Shown: piece by piece, positions 18,323 through 31,451 of the stretch
How the letters are laid out: every line of letters begins with the position of its first letter
Numbering within the stretch: position 1 is the first letter of the stretch
Source: Streptococcus infantis
GTDB lineage: Bacteria; Bacillota; Bacilli; Lactobacillales; Streptococcaceae
DNA: 64,000 nucleotides
Direction of reading: 5' to 3'
Assembly: GCF_021497965.1 (NCBI RefSeq)
Contig: NZ_CP046525.1
Location: 1,426,001 to 1,490,000 of the forward strand
Program-made: the position numbers and the translations under genes
Notes under the pieces: generated by a model
What the model was told of the DNA's origin: nothing
The model's database searches: none
Seen by the model: the letters and a program-made list of their open reading frames with translations, nothing else

Positions 18323-19240
18323 TTAGAGGAAACTCTCCTTAGTTTCACGAATCAATTGAGCAGCTGCTTCTACAACTGGACGATCTTCTTCGGTCACTGG
18401 TGTAAGTGGAGAACGAACTGATCCGATATTAAGTCCTTCATTGATTTTCAAGACTTCTTTGATAACACCGTACATGTTTCCATGTGCAGCAGTCAATTTT
18501 CCAATGATAGCGTTGATTGCATATTGCAATTCACGCGCTGTTTCTAGGTCTTTTTCCGCAATCAATTGGTTGAGTTTCAAGAAGAGTTCTGGCATAGCAC
18601 CATAAGTACCACCGATACCAGCTTTAGCACCCATGAGACGTCCACCAAGGAATTGTTCGTCTGGACCATTAAAGACGATATGATTATCACCACCAAGACT
18701 TACAAAAGTTTGGATATCTTGAACTGGCATTGAAGAGTTTTTAACACCGATGACACGTGGGTTTTTCAACATTTCTGTGTAAAGGCTTGGAGTCAATGCA
18801 ACACCCGCCAATTGAGGAATGTTATAGATAACATAGTCTGTGTTTGGCGCTGCTGCACTAATGTCGTTCCAGTATTTTGCAACTGAGTATTCAGGTAAGC
18901 GGAAGTAAATTGGTGGGATTGTTGCAATAGCATCTACTCCCAAGCTTTCTGCATGACGAGCAAGTTCGATACTATCTTTAGTATTGTTGCAAGCCACGTG
19001 AGCAATGATAGTCAACTTGCCTTTAGCAACTGCCATCACTTCTTCCAAGATCAATTTGCGGTCTTCTACGCTTTGGTAGATACATTCACCTGAAGAACCG
19101 TTGACATAAAGCCCTTGAACACCTTTATCAATAAAGTATTGTACCAAGGCACGAGTACGTTCTGGGCTTACTTCTCCCTCATCATCATAACATGCGTAGA
19201 AGGCAGGAATAACACCTTCATATTTTTTTAAATCTGACAT
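18323..19240 (-). CDS. N-acetylneuraminate lyase (also called nanA in other bacteria)
   Basis: 305 residues of the DHDPS/NAL aldolase family. It cleaves Neu5Ac to ManNAc and pyruvate. Visible motifs are NGSSGE (pyruvate carboxylate site, about 48), the Tyr in YVIYNIP (about 140) and the Schiff-base Lys in VIGVKNSS (about 168). The gene symbol is left empty because nanA is used here for the sialidase. It is the first gene of an operon with nanK; AGGAGAAATCT precedes the ATG. Its promoter carries a cre-like site over the -35 and the 14-bp nan motif upstream. Confidence 0.93.
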   Translation of the reverse strand: MSDLKKYEGVIPAFYACYDDEGEVSPERTRALVQYFIDKGVQGLYVNGSSGECIYQSVEDRKLILEEVMAVAKGKLTIIAHVACNNTKDSIELARHAESLGVDAIATIPPIYFRLPEYSVAKYWNDISAAAPNTDYVIYNIPQLAGVALTPSLYTEMLKNPRVIGVKNSSMPVQDIQTFVSLGGDNHIVFNGPDEQFLGGRLMGAKAGIGGTYGAMPELFLKLNQLIAEKDLETARELQYAINAIIGKLTAAHGNMYGVIKEVLKINEGLNIGSVRSPLTPVTEEDRPVVEAAAQLIRETKESFL

Positions 19241-19297
19241 AGATTTCTCCTAAGATTTCTTATTTTCTGCTCTGAGCAGATGATTTTTTACTATTTT

Positions 19298-19326
19298 AGT
19301 ATACACCTTGTGAAAAGCGCTTTCAA
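19298..19326 (-). promoter_or_regulatory. Promoter of the lyase-nanK operon with overlapping cre
   Basis: -35 TTGAAA (19321-19326), -10 TATACT (19298-19303), spacer 17. The cre-like TTGAAAGCGCTTTTCA (19311-19326; 14 of 16 to the consensus) covers the -35 and spacer, so CcpA would block polymerase when glucose is present. Confidence 0.75.
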
Positions 19327-19382
19327 TACATCCAAGCCACTTAGATTTTAATTTCTATTCATCTCCCGTAGCTTTTCTTGTT

Positions 19383-19396
19383 TGAAAGTAGTTTCA
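19383..19396 (-). promoter_or_regulatory. Putative NanR operator TGAAAGTAGTTTCA (lyase operon)
   Basis: Near-palindrome with arms TGAAA/TTTCA. It lies 80 bp upstream of the -10 and 57 bp beyond the -35, exactly as at the nanE promoter. This far-upstream place suits an activator better than a repressor. Confidence 0.6.
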
Positions 19397-19404
19397 TATC
19401 GTTT

Positions 19405-20055
19405 TCAATCTGCTTGATATTTAGCAAACAATTTTTCCATTAATCCAGCTTGGCAAAAGGCAAGAAGACCAAAGCCAAAGAGTAGAAACGCTGAACCACC
19501 AAGTACTAGAGTAAAACCTGATAGATAGAGAAGCATAATGATTAACAAAATAATCGCAATCATCAAGAAGAACCACACGAAATTAAAGCTAACTAAGAGC
19601 AAGCCCTTTTGGAGTGCTTCTTTCCAAGTCAAGTCATAACGCGCTGCAATAGGATAGCTAGCCAACATAACTAGGGTTAAAAATATCAGAATTCCCAAGC
19701 AAATGGCTTTAATGAGCTGGAAACCTAGGCCTGTTTGCCCCCAGAATAGAGACAAGTCAACTACACTAATTAGAAAAATTCCTAGTTCCAACAAACCTAA
19801 CTGGAGACCTAATTTCAAATTTTGCTTAAAGGCTCTCATATATGTTTTAAAAACTGGAACACGACGACTACTCTTAACTTCGAAGATTGTCTGATAGAGA
19901 CTAATTTTTGCTACTCCGATTGTCACAATAGGCAAACAAGACACAACAAAGAGTAGGTTAACCGTCACGATATCTAAAACCTTCTCACAAAATCGCATAA
20001 GAAAGTTATCCGTATCGAATGCCGCTTTTATCAATCCAGATCCTTTATGTGCCAT
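19405..20055 (-). CDS. DUF624 (YesL-like) membrane protein
   Basis: 216 residues with five to six predicted membrane helices (about 28-50, 75-95, 103-125, 140-165 and 172-195). DUF624/YesL proteins commonly sit in carbohydrate ABC transporter operons of Firmicutes; a helper role in sugar uptake is assumed but unproven. Here the gene follows yhcH by 20 bp within the sialic acid cluster, matching the pneumococcal gene order. Confidence 0.75.
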   Translation of the reverse strand: MAHKGSGLIKAAFDTDNFLMRFCEKVLDIVTVNLLFVVSCLPIVTIGVAKISLYQTIFEVKSSRRVPVFKTYMRAFKQNLKLGLQLGLLELGIFLISVVDLSLFWGQTGLGFQLIKAICLGILIFLTLVMLASYPIAARYDLTWKEALQKGLLLVSFNFVWFFLMIAIILLIIMLLYLSGFTLVLGGSAFLLFGFGLLAFCQAGLMEKLFAKYQAD

Positions 20056-20075
20056 TGTTTGATCCTCCTAACTGA

Positions 20076-20528
20076 CTAATCGATTAAAATTTTAAATAAG
20101 TATTTGCGAACTTTATCTTCCATACCTGCATAGCCATTAGGCTGATGAGGTTCACCTGGGAAAAAGACTGCAAAATTGTGATAACCCAATAAAAGTGGGT
20201 ATTGTTCATGACAATGAACAAAGCCGATATCGCTAGCTTCGTCAAAGGCTACAGCCTCGTCTTTTACACGAGAACCGTAACTAGAATACTCATGTCCTTC
20301 AACTAACAAATGCAAATCTGCATAGTTTTTATGATGCTCAAAGCGATCATTTTCTTCTTTATTGAGAACATTTTCTTGTACAACTAGGAAAACTTTATCC
20401 CCATCAATCTCGTATTTCCCTAATTCAAAGTTATCTTTACGATGCTCATAGAGATAATCAATAGCCTTGTCCAGATTTGGGTGAATTCCCTTGTAAAAGC
20501 TAATGTTTTTTAAATCATCAAAAATCAT
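20076..20528 (-). CDS. YhcH/YjgK/YiaL family protein (putative sialic acid anomerase)
   Basis: 150 residues of the YhcH/DUF386 cupin-like family. Conserved metal/substrate residues are seen in FEHHKNYADLHLLVEG (about 83-98), YSSYGSRV and FFPGEPHQPNGY (about 124-135). Family members in sialic acid operons have been proposed to interconvert anomers or process incoming sialic acid. The context (between importer and lyase genes) supports this. AAGGAAATTACT precedes the ATG. Confidence 0.8.
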   Translation of the reverse strand: MIFDDLKNISFYKGIHPNLDKAIDYLYEHRKDNFELGKYEIDGDKVFLVVQENVLNKEENDRFEHHKNYADLHLLVEGHEYSSYGSRVKDEAVAFDEASDIGFVHCHEQYPLLLGYHNFAVFFPGEPHQPNGYAGMEDKVRKYLFKILID

Positions 20529-20970
20529 AGTAATTTCCTTTACTTCTGATGCTTATTTCCAATTTGATTTATCTTTTTATAATTTCCCTTAAATAGTGCG
20601 GACGGAAGGTAAAATTATCCAGTGGATGATTTTAGAAAACCATGAAATGAAAGACCTAATTTTTGAGCTCCTCGCTCATTCATTTCTAGGCTCAGGCTAA
20701 AATAGTTCCCCGAACTATTTTACTCTCAAAAACTCCGTCCAAGATAAGCACGACATACTTATCTTAGATACCACTAAAATGGGAAATAACTACTCTAAAT
20801 AGTATCTAAAAAGTCAAAAATCAAGTTTATAAGTGTCTAACAAAACTTCGTGAAGCAAGCAACTCCTCTCCATTTTGTAGACACTTATATATCCTGTATT
20901 CTCTTAGTCTATCAACTATACTTCTGTATACTGATAAACAGATTGTACGATATTCAATTTTCGCAGAGTA
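20529..20970. other. 442-bp intergenic region with a multi-hairpin element
   Basis: No gene seen. 20600-20740 is bounded by a 7-bp inverted repeat, GGACGGA/TCCGTCC, and contains a hairpin AAAATTATCC/GGATGATTTT (20611-20633) and another, TAAAATAGTT/GAACTATTTTA (about 20698-20721). A third structure, ATAAGTGTCT.AACAAAA/TTTTGT.AGACACTTAT, spans 20829-20888. The last may end the importer transcript; the first looks like a small structured RNA or a miniature mobile element. Confidence 0.5.
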
Positions 20971-21813
20971 TTATCCTTTGACAGCTCCCATAGTAATACC
21001 TTGAGTGAAGGATTTTTGGAAGACAAGGAAGACTGTTACTATTGGCACAGCTGCAAGAGCAGCCCCTGCCATAATTAAACCATAGTTGGTTGCCATCTCA
21101 GCCTGCATAGTCGCAACCCCGAGTGAGATGGTCAAGTTGTTACGAGATGTCAACATAACCAACTGCATAAAGTAGTCATTCCATGTATTGATGAAGGTAA
21201 AGATTGCAAGAGCTGCAAATCCTGGTTTCACAATAGGGAAGGCTACACTCCAGAAAGTACGAATCTCACCACATCCATCTATTTTAGCAGATTCGAGCAA
21301 TTCTGTTGGAATGTTTTCACTGAACTGTTTCATGAGGAAAACCCCAAATGGCCATCCGATCAAAGGCAAGATAACCGCCCAAAGAGTATCATGGATTCCC
21401 ATGAAGTTAACGATACGTACCAATGGCACGAGGACAACTTGTTTTGGAAGAGCCATGGCAGCAATAAAGATAGCAAAGAGAATGCGTTGTCCATAGAAAC
21501 GTTTCTTAGCCAATACATAACCTGCTAGTGAAGAGGTTGCACAAACCAAGAACATTGTTACCAATGAAATGAAGACTGAGTTCCACATCCATTGCAAGGC
21601 TGGGTTTTGCACCATCAATTGTTGGAAGTTCTCCATTGTTGGAGCTTTAGGAAACCATTGTGGTGGAATCATAATGGTATCTGGTTGTGATTTGAATGCA
21701 CCTGTCAAGATCCAGTAGAATGGGAAGATAAACAGTACAGTCAACAAGAGCAAAATGATTGTTGAAATAACAGTAAAGGCTGTTAATGGTTTCTTTTGTT
21801 GTGTAGGTTGCAT
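20971..21813 (-). CDS. Sugar ABC transporter permease (MalG type), sialic acid importer
   Basis: 280 residues with six predicted helices and the EAA loop of the inner-membrane component, here ESAKIDGCGEIRTFWSVAFP (about 185-204), which docks the ATPase. It ends in the usual QKSFTQGITMGAVKG. It pairs with the MalF-type permease 15 bp upstream and the binding protein before that. Position inside the nan cluster indicates Neu5Ac as substrate. No ATPase gene is present, so it probably relies on a shared MsmK-type ATPase encoded elsewhere. Confidence 0.9.
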   Translation of the reverse strand: MQPTQQKKPLTAFTVISTIILLLLTVLFIFPFYWILTGAFKSQPDTIMIPPQWFPKAPTMENFQQLMVQNPALQWMWNSVFISLVTMFLVCATSSLAGYVLAKKRFYGQRILFAIFIAAMALPKQVVLVPLVRIVNFMGIHDTLWAVILPLIGWPFGVFLMKQFSENIPTELLESAKIDGCGEIRTFWSVAFPIVKPGFAALAIFTFINTWNDYFMQLVMLTSRNNLTISLGVATMQAEMATNYGLIMAGAALAAVPIVTVFLVFQKSFTQGITMGAVKG

Positions 21814-21828
21814 AGCTGTCTCCTTTCC

Positions 21829-22716
21829 TTAATATTCTACATCGTTTCCGAGGATCTTGAATTGAGCGAAGCTGACAAGGGCAATCATAACTGCCAAGAA
21901 TACACCAATAGTATTAGCATAGCCATATTCAGTCAATTGGAAGGCTTTTTCGTATAGGTAGTACATAAGTGTACTTGTTGAATAGTTTGGACCACCAGAT
22001 GTCAACAACTGAATCAATGCGAAACATTGGAATGAGTTGATGGTTGTGATAATTGCGATATAAAGAGTTGTTGGAAGGAGGCTTGGCCATTTAATCTTCC
22101 AGAATACTTGAAATTCAGTCGCACCGTCAACACGCGCTGCTTCTACAAGTGAGTTGTCAATATTACCCATTGCAGCGATATAAAGAATGATTGGTTGACC
22201 AACTGATGTTGTCAAAAGGATAATCATAATCGCCATCAAAGCCCAGTTTTTATCACCTAACCAAGAAATGTTTTGGCTGATGATATGACTTGACTTAAGC
22301 ACGAAGTTCAAAATACCTGATAGTGGATCGTAAATCCATTTCCATACTACTGTTACGGCAACACTACCTGTGACTACAGGAAGGAAGAAAACGAAGCGGT
22401 AGAAAGATCTAGCAACGGCATTTTGTTGATAAGTCTGAGATGCTACAAAGAGCGAGAAGAGTACTACGACTGGTACAGATCCGATTACCAAGATTACGGT
22501 ATTAATCAAAGATTTTGTAAAGACAGGGTCTTTAAACATACGAATGTAGTTGTCCAAGCCCACAAACTCAAAGCTAGTCATCGAGTAGTTAAAGAAACTA
22601 GTGATGAAGCCCATGATCATTGGAGCTAAAACGAAGACGGTAAAGAAGATTAATACTGGTGCTAGGAACGCGTATGAAATAATTGTTTCCCTCATGCGAA
22701 TTTTATTGACTTTCAC
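21829..22716 (-). CDS. Sugar ABC transporter permease (MalF type), sialic acid importer
   Basis: About 295 residues from GTG at 22716, preferred because GAGGTG lies eight bases before it; an in-frame start 66 bp upstream has no ribosome binding site. There are six membrane helices, and the EAA loop is EAARVDGATEFQVFWKIKWP (about 194-213). The neighbours are the binding protein upstream and the second permease downstream. A strong hairpin separates it from the binding-protein gene, so it is probably made in smaller amounts. Confidence 0.88.
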   Translation of the reverse strand: MKVNKIRMRETIISYAFLAPVLIFFTVFVLAPMIMGFITSFFNYSMTSFEFVGLDNYIRMFKDPVFTKSLINTVILVIGSVPVVVLFSLFVASQTYQQNAVARSFYRFVFFLPVVTGSVAVTVVWKWIYDPLSGILNFVLKSSHIISQNISWLGDKNWALMAIMIILLTTSVGQPIILYIAAMGNIDNSLVEAARVDGATEFQVFWKIKWPSLLPTTLYIAIITTINSFQCFALIQLLTSGGPNYSTSTLMYYLYEKAFQLTEYGYANTIGVFLAVMIALVSFAQFKILGNDVEY

Positions 22717-22858
22717 AGTTGGCACCTCACTTTCAAATAGTTTTGTTTTTTTGACTGTTATCTGACATTGATCTAAAATCAAAATGAAATTCTTTTAAAG
22801 ATTAACAATGTAAGAACTTCATTTTAATTTTGACCTGTCAGTTCCTTACATTTTTAAA

Positions 22859-22909
22859 CAAAAGTCCCCCTTTTTCGTGCACAGAGGTACACAGGGAAAA
22901 GGGGGATTT
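22859..22909 (-). terminator. Intercistronic hairpin between binding protein and permeases
   Basis: AAATCCCCCTTTT/AAAAGGGGGACTTT stem followed by TTGTTT on the minus strand. It sits inside the importer operon. Such partial terminators or 3'-end stabilisers give excess binding protein over permease. Confidence 0.75.
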
Positions 22910-22926
22910 CAGTTTTTAATTAGAGC

Positions 22927-24333
<1,407 letters not shown>

Positions 24334-24362
24334 TCAACCACTCTCCTCGTGTTTTTATTATC

Positions 24363-25061
24363 TTATTTGAGTCCAGCAACAAATCGTTCTGTTATCTCTT
24401 TTGGTCTAGTAATAGCTCCACCAACTACGATTCCTCGCACTCCGTAACCTAGGATTTGCTTGGCTTGTTCTGGTGTATGAATCTTACCTTCTGCGATAAC
24501 GTCTACTCCTGCATCGCAAAGTTTCTTAATCAATTCAAAGTCTGGGCCATCCACTTTTGGACTGTAAGATGTGTAACCTGACAAGGTTGTTCCGACAAAG
24601 TCAATTCCAGCTTCAACTGCTGTAAGACCTTCCTCAAAAGTACTTGTATCAGCCATCAACAATTGATTTGGATATTTTTCTTTGACTTGACGGATAAATT
24701 CTTGAATGTCTAAACCATCATAGCGTTCTCTCTTGGTACAATCAAGAGCGATAACCTCAATGTCCAGAGCTGCTAATTCATCAACCTCTTTCATAGTAGC
24801 TGTGATGAATGGTTCCTGTGGTGGATAATCACGTTTGATAATCCCGATAATCGGAAGGTTTGTGATCTCTTTTATTTCCTTGATATCTCGAACACTATTT
24901 GCTCGGATACCGACTGCTCCACCTTGCTCAGCTGCTTTGGCTAGCAAGGGCATAACACCTCCCGCTTCTGTATAAAGCGGTTCGTGAGGAAGTGCCTGAC
25001 AAGAAACAATGATTCCATCTTTAATCTGCTCAATCAAAGCTTCTTTAGTGATTTGTGGCAT
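24363..25061 (-). CDS. nanE: N-acetylmannosamine-6-phosphate 2-epimerase
   Basis: 232 residues. It converts ManNAc-6P to GlcNAc-6P, the last dedicated step before amino sugar metabolism. A TIM-barrel NanE family member: [14 protein letters not shown], the catalytic Lys in IGIIKRDY (about 75), [12 protein letters not shown] (about 104), and the phosphate loop [11 protein letters not shown] plus [11 protein letters not shown] (about 210-222). It is the first gene of the importer side of the cluster with its own promoter, cre and upstream 14-bp motif. AGGAGGAAAGTAG precedes the ATG. Confidence 0.95.
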   Translation of the reverse strand: MPQITKEALIEQIKDGIIVSCQALPHEPLYTEAGGVMPLLAKAAEQGGAVGIRANSVRDIKEIKEITNLPIIGIIKRDYPPQEPFITATMKEVDELAALDIEVIALDCTKRERYDGLDIQEFIRQVKEKYPNQLLMADTSTFEEGLTAVEAGIDFVGTTLSGYTSYSPKVDGPDFELIKKLCDAGVDVIAEGKIHTPEQAKQILGYGVRGIVVGGAITRPKEITERFVAGLK

Positions 25062-25095
25062 CTACTTTCCTCCTTTTCTTTTTTCTTATGAGCCT

Positions 25096-25124
25096 ATTAT
25101 ATATCATTTTTAAAGCGCTTTCAA
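25096..25124 (-). promoter_or_regulatory. Promoter of nanE with overlapping cre
   Basis: -35 TTGAAA (25119-25124), -10 TATAAT (25096-25101), spacer 17. The cre TTGAAAGCGCTTTAAA (25109-25124; 15 of 16) covers the -35 and part of the spacer, the same architecture as at 19298-19326. Confidence 0.8.
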
Positions 25125-25180
25125 TAACTTGTACTAGAATAGATTGAAGTTTCAAAACAATTTTGTGAAACAGATTCTGC

Positions 25181-25194
25181 TGAAAGTAGTTTCA
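25181..25194 (-). promoter_or_regulatory. Putative NanR operator TGAAAGTAGTTTCA (nanE)
   Basis: Identical 14 bases to 19383-19396 and again 80 bp upstream of the -10. A related inverted repeat (GTTTCAAAACAATTTTGTGAAAC) at about 25149-25171 lies between it and the promoter. Confidence 0.6.
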
Positions 25195-25262
25195 GAGGGA
25201 AACTTTCCACTCGAATCATCTTCGCTCTAGCTATTCCAGCACTTTCTATGCTTTCTATAAAC

Positions 25263-25300
25263 GAAAGAGTCTGTAACAAATCACCGTCACAGACTCTTTC
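25263..25300 (-). terminator. Hairpin after the sialidase gene
   Basis: Perfect 12-bp arms GAAAGAGTCTGT/ACAGACTCTTTC, 45 bp past the nanA stop. The T run is short (GTTTAT), so termination is likely but may be leaky. Confidence 0.65.
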
Positions 25301-25344
25301 AATTTCACTATTTTTCTTAGATATCTTTAAGATTTAATAGTAGA

Positions 25345-29166
<3,822 letters not shown>

Positions 29167-29305
29167 TTAAAATTTTTAACTCTCCTACATCGAAAGTTAA
29201 AAGTATCAATCTCATGCTTGCCCATTCCTTTTGATTTTATATGCATCTATCATTTTTCCTGCATACAAAACGATAACAGTTTATCTCCTTTCAAAATTCG
29301 TCTTA

Positions 29306-29340
29306 TCTTTATTATATAATAAAGATGTTGCTTTTTTGAG
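29306..29340 (-). promoter_or_regulatory. nanA promoter inside a 22-bp perfect palindrome
   Basis: A perfect 22-bp palindrome (29306-29327; half-site ATCTTTATTAT) includes TATAAT (29312-29317) as a candidate -10. The -35 region is poor (TCAAAA, 29335-29340), which suits an activator-dependent promoter. If used, the mRNA has a leader of about 185 bases. The palindrome may be an operator or simply an AT-rich core. Confidence 0.45.
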
Positions 29341-29394
29341 CATTGCTATATAATAGATTTCACTTTCAAATATGTTTCTAGACTTCGAAGCAAT

Positions 29395-29408
29395 TGAAAC
29401 TACTTTCT
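29395..29408 (-). promoter_or_regulatory. Putative NanR operator AGAAAGTAGTTTCA (sialidase)
   Basis: 13 of 14 identical to the sites at the lyase and nanE promoters, in the same orientation relative to transcription, 78 bp before the candidate -10 of nanA. Confidence 0.55.
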
Positions 29409-29460
29409 GAACTTTGTCACAAAAAGAGCCCTGCTTTGACAAGGCTCACCTCACAAACTT

Positions 29461-30444
29461 TTACTCGCCAACATAGGTAAAGGGAATTTCACTGCCACAT
29501 AACCAATTATAAACTTGATCATTGACATGAACATTCATAGCTTCATGCGCGTATTCAGGCATAAGGCGATAACTCTTCTCACAAGTTAGACGATTGTATA
29601 TAGCAAATTGAGTGATTGGGTAGCAGACGTCATCATCTAGCCCCGTAATCATGCGAACCTCACCCTTAATACGATGGGCAAAGTTTTTCACATCGATATA
29701 ACCTAATGTTTCCATAATCCTCTCTTCCGTTTCATGGAAAGGATCATGAAATTTGAAATATCTAAAGAGCTCATCATAAGCTTCACTAGTATTCCCAATC
29801 TCTAACACTCGTCTAAAGTCAGACAAGAATGGATAGATGGAAACTGTACGCTTGATTTTAGGGTTCAGAGCTGCTGCAACTATGGCTAAAGCCCCACCTT
29901 GAGATGCTCCATAGCTAGATAATTGTTCTTCATCAACTCGAGGAAGACTTGCAATAATTTCCACCAACTGATAAATATCTAGATAAACATCCTTGAAGAA
30001 CAATTGGTCCTTGCCCGCTACAGCTCCTCGAATAATTTGCCCTTTAACTGTATTTCCTAGAGGAGAACACATGCCATCTTGAGAATAACCAGACTGTCCT
30101 CTGACATCCATGGATACCACACCATAACCTGCTACGGTATAGGCAAGCATATCTGTCCAATCCCAACCACGTCCCATATAACCATGGAAGTGGAAAATGA
30201 CTGGTACTTTCTCTTCTGATTTTGGTAAGACTACACGTGCATAAACAAGGCCATCACGTGTACCTTTAAAGGTTAACTCATAGTACTTTACATTTGGAAT
30301 ATGAAAATCACGTTCCTCTAGTTGATAATCTGGTAAGGCCGATAACTTTTTAATCTCTCCATCCCAAAAAGTGTCAAAATCGAGTGGTACTTCATCTCGC
30401 CCTCTATAAGTTTTCATTTCTTCTATTAATGCTGGATTTCTCAT
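29461..30444 (-). CDS. axe1: CE7 family acetyl (xylan/cephalosporin C-type) esterase
   Basis: 327 residues, cytoplasmic (no signal peptide), typical length for CE7 acetylesterases that remove O-acetyl groups from sugars. It has an alpha/beta-hydrolase with the oxyanion motif RGQSGYSQ (about 120), the nucleophile elbow GASQGGALA (Ser about 182), Asp in TGLDDDVC (about 270) and His in YAHEAMN (about 302). Placed next to nanA under a consensus cre and the nan motif, it may deacetylate imported O-acetylated sialic acids or other acetyl sugars; this role is inference. Confidence 0.85.
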   Translation of the reverse strand: MRNPALIEEMKTYRGRDEVPLDFDTFWDGEIKKLSALPDYQLEERDFHIPNVKYYELTFKGTRDGLVYARVVLPKSEEKVPVIFHFHGYMGRGWDWTDMLAYTVAGYGVVSMDVRGQSGYSQDGMCSPLGNTVKGQIIRGAVAGKDQLFFKDVYLDIYQLVEIIASLPRVDEEQLSSYGASQGGALAIVAAALNPKIKRTVSIYPFLSDFRRVLEIGNTSEAYDELFRYFKFHDPFHETEERIMETLGYIDVKNFAHRIKGEVRMITGLDDDVCYPITQFAIYNRLTCEKSYRLMPEYAHEAMNVHVNDQVYNWLCGSEIPFTYVGE

Positions 30445-30460
30445 AAAATCCTCCTTTGTT

Positions 30461-30501
30461 TTGTAACCGTTATCATAACTGTATCACATCTAGAAATGCA
30501 A
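30461..30501 (-). promoter_or_regulatory. Promoter of the esterase with cre on the -10
   Basis: -35 TTGCAT (30496-30501) and -10 TATGAT (30472-30477), spacer 18. The cre ATGATAACGGTTACAA (30461-30476) fits the consensus at all 16 positions and covers the -10, so catabolite repression should be strong. Confidence 0.7.
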
Positions 30502-30561
30502 TGCAAGAATGACCTTAAATCAGAAAGTTTTTTTAGGTTATTCTTTCATTTCAAGTTAGAC

Positions 30562-30575
30562 TAAAAGTAGTTTCA
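30562..30575 (-). promoter_or_regulatory. Putative NanR operator TAAAAGTAGTTTCA (esterase)
   Basis: 13 of 14 identical to the nanE and lyase sites, about 85 bp upstream of the esterase -10. It links this gene to the sialic acid regulon. Confidence 0.5.
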
Positions 30576-30673
30576 AGTAGGCTCTTTCTTAAAAATCCGT
30601 AATTAATTTTCAGTTTATATCACACAACTAAAAGTGAGAGGAAATCCTTGCTCTCACTAGCTTATCTATACGT

Positions 30674-31159
30674 TTACATGTTGTCCTTAACTGCTACGGC
30701 AACCATTTTAGCTTTTGCACGCACTTTACCTGCCACTGACATTTCCATAGAAACAATGGCTTTTCTTTCCCCTAGTTCCTCCAATGTTGAAGTAACGACA
30801 ATCTCATCGTCAATTGGGGTTGGGCTAAGATAATCAACTTCTAAATGAGCTGTGATGAAGCGTCCGATAACTGTTTCGGCTGTCAATTCCAAACCCTTTT
30901 GATGATGAGCGAACCATGCAGCAGACGCTGTTCCATGACAGTCAAAAATGACAGCAATCATGCCACCAAAGAGATTTGCAGGAACACCACCTGTATATTG
31001 CTGGTCTACCTTGATACGGCTAATGCAGCTTGTGCCCTCTAAACTTGGATAAGTTTTCAAATGCAATCCTAAATCATTCTTAGGTCCACAACCCCAACAG
31101 TGTTGAAATCTTTCCCCATATGTATCCTGAATTGCAACATTTCTTGTTTCTAATGTCAT
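30674..31159 (-). CDS. PaaI-type hotdog thioesterase
   Basis: 161 residues with the hotdog fold of acyl-CoA thioesterases: QHCWGCGPKNDLGLHLK at the N-terminus, the helix segment NLFGGMIAVIFDCHGTASAAW (about 83-103) with the usual catalytic Asp region, and HLEVDYLSPTPIDDEI. The substrate is unknown; it probably hydrolyses a small or aromatic acyl-CoA. AAAGGAGTTCAC precedes the ATG. It is a single gene between the esterase and recG. Confidence 0.8.
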   Translation of the reverse strand: MTLETRNVAIQDTYGERFQHCWGCGPKNDLGLHLKTYPSLEGTSCISRIKVDQQYTGGVPANLFGGMIAVIFDCHGTASAAWFAHHQKGLELTAETVIGRFITAHLEVDYLSPTPIDDEIVVTSTLEELGERKAIVSMEMSVAGKVRAKAKMVAVAVKDNM

Positions 31160-31277
31160 GTGAACTCCTTTCAGAAGTATATTGATTATTTTTCTTCATT
31201 ATAGCAACCTTTGCCACAATAGTAAATAGACTAGTCCGATAATTATTTTAATTCCTAGTCTAAGCTCACTTTATAGA

Positions 31278-31302
31278 GAAAAAAGAGCGTTTCCGCTCTT
31301 TT
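31278..31302. terminator. Hairpin upstream of the thioesterase gene
   Basis: AAAGAGCG/CGCTCTTT with A and T runs on both sides, so it can act in either direction. It would stop transcripts leaving the recG side. The rest of 31160-31451 holds no visible gene. Confidence 0.7.
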
Positions 31303-31451
31303 ACTTAGTATTTAGGAGAAGGTACTTGTTTCACTTGAAATGTTTTTTAATCATTTACTTTAATCATCATATGAGAGTCCTTATTTCTTTTTGATGACTC
31401 TAGTATAGATCTCTTTCCTAAAACATATCTTATAGTTTTCTTAGAAAATAC

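Noticed and set aside
20600-20888. CRISPR array
   Set aside because: The inverted repeats are single, not regularly spaced direct repeats, and no cas genes are in the window.
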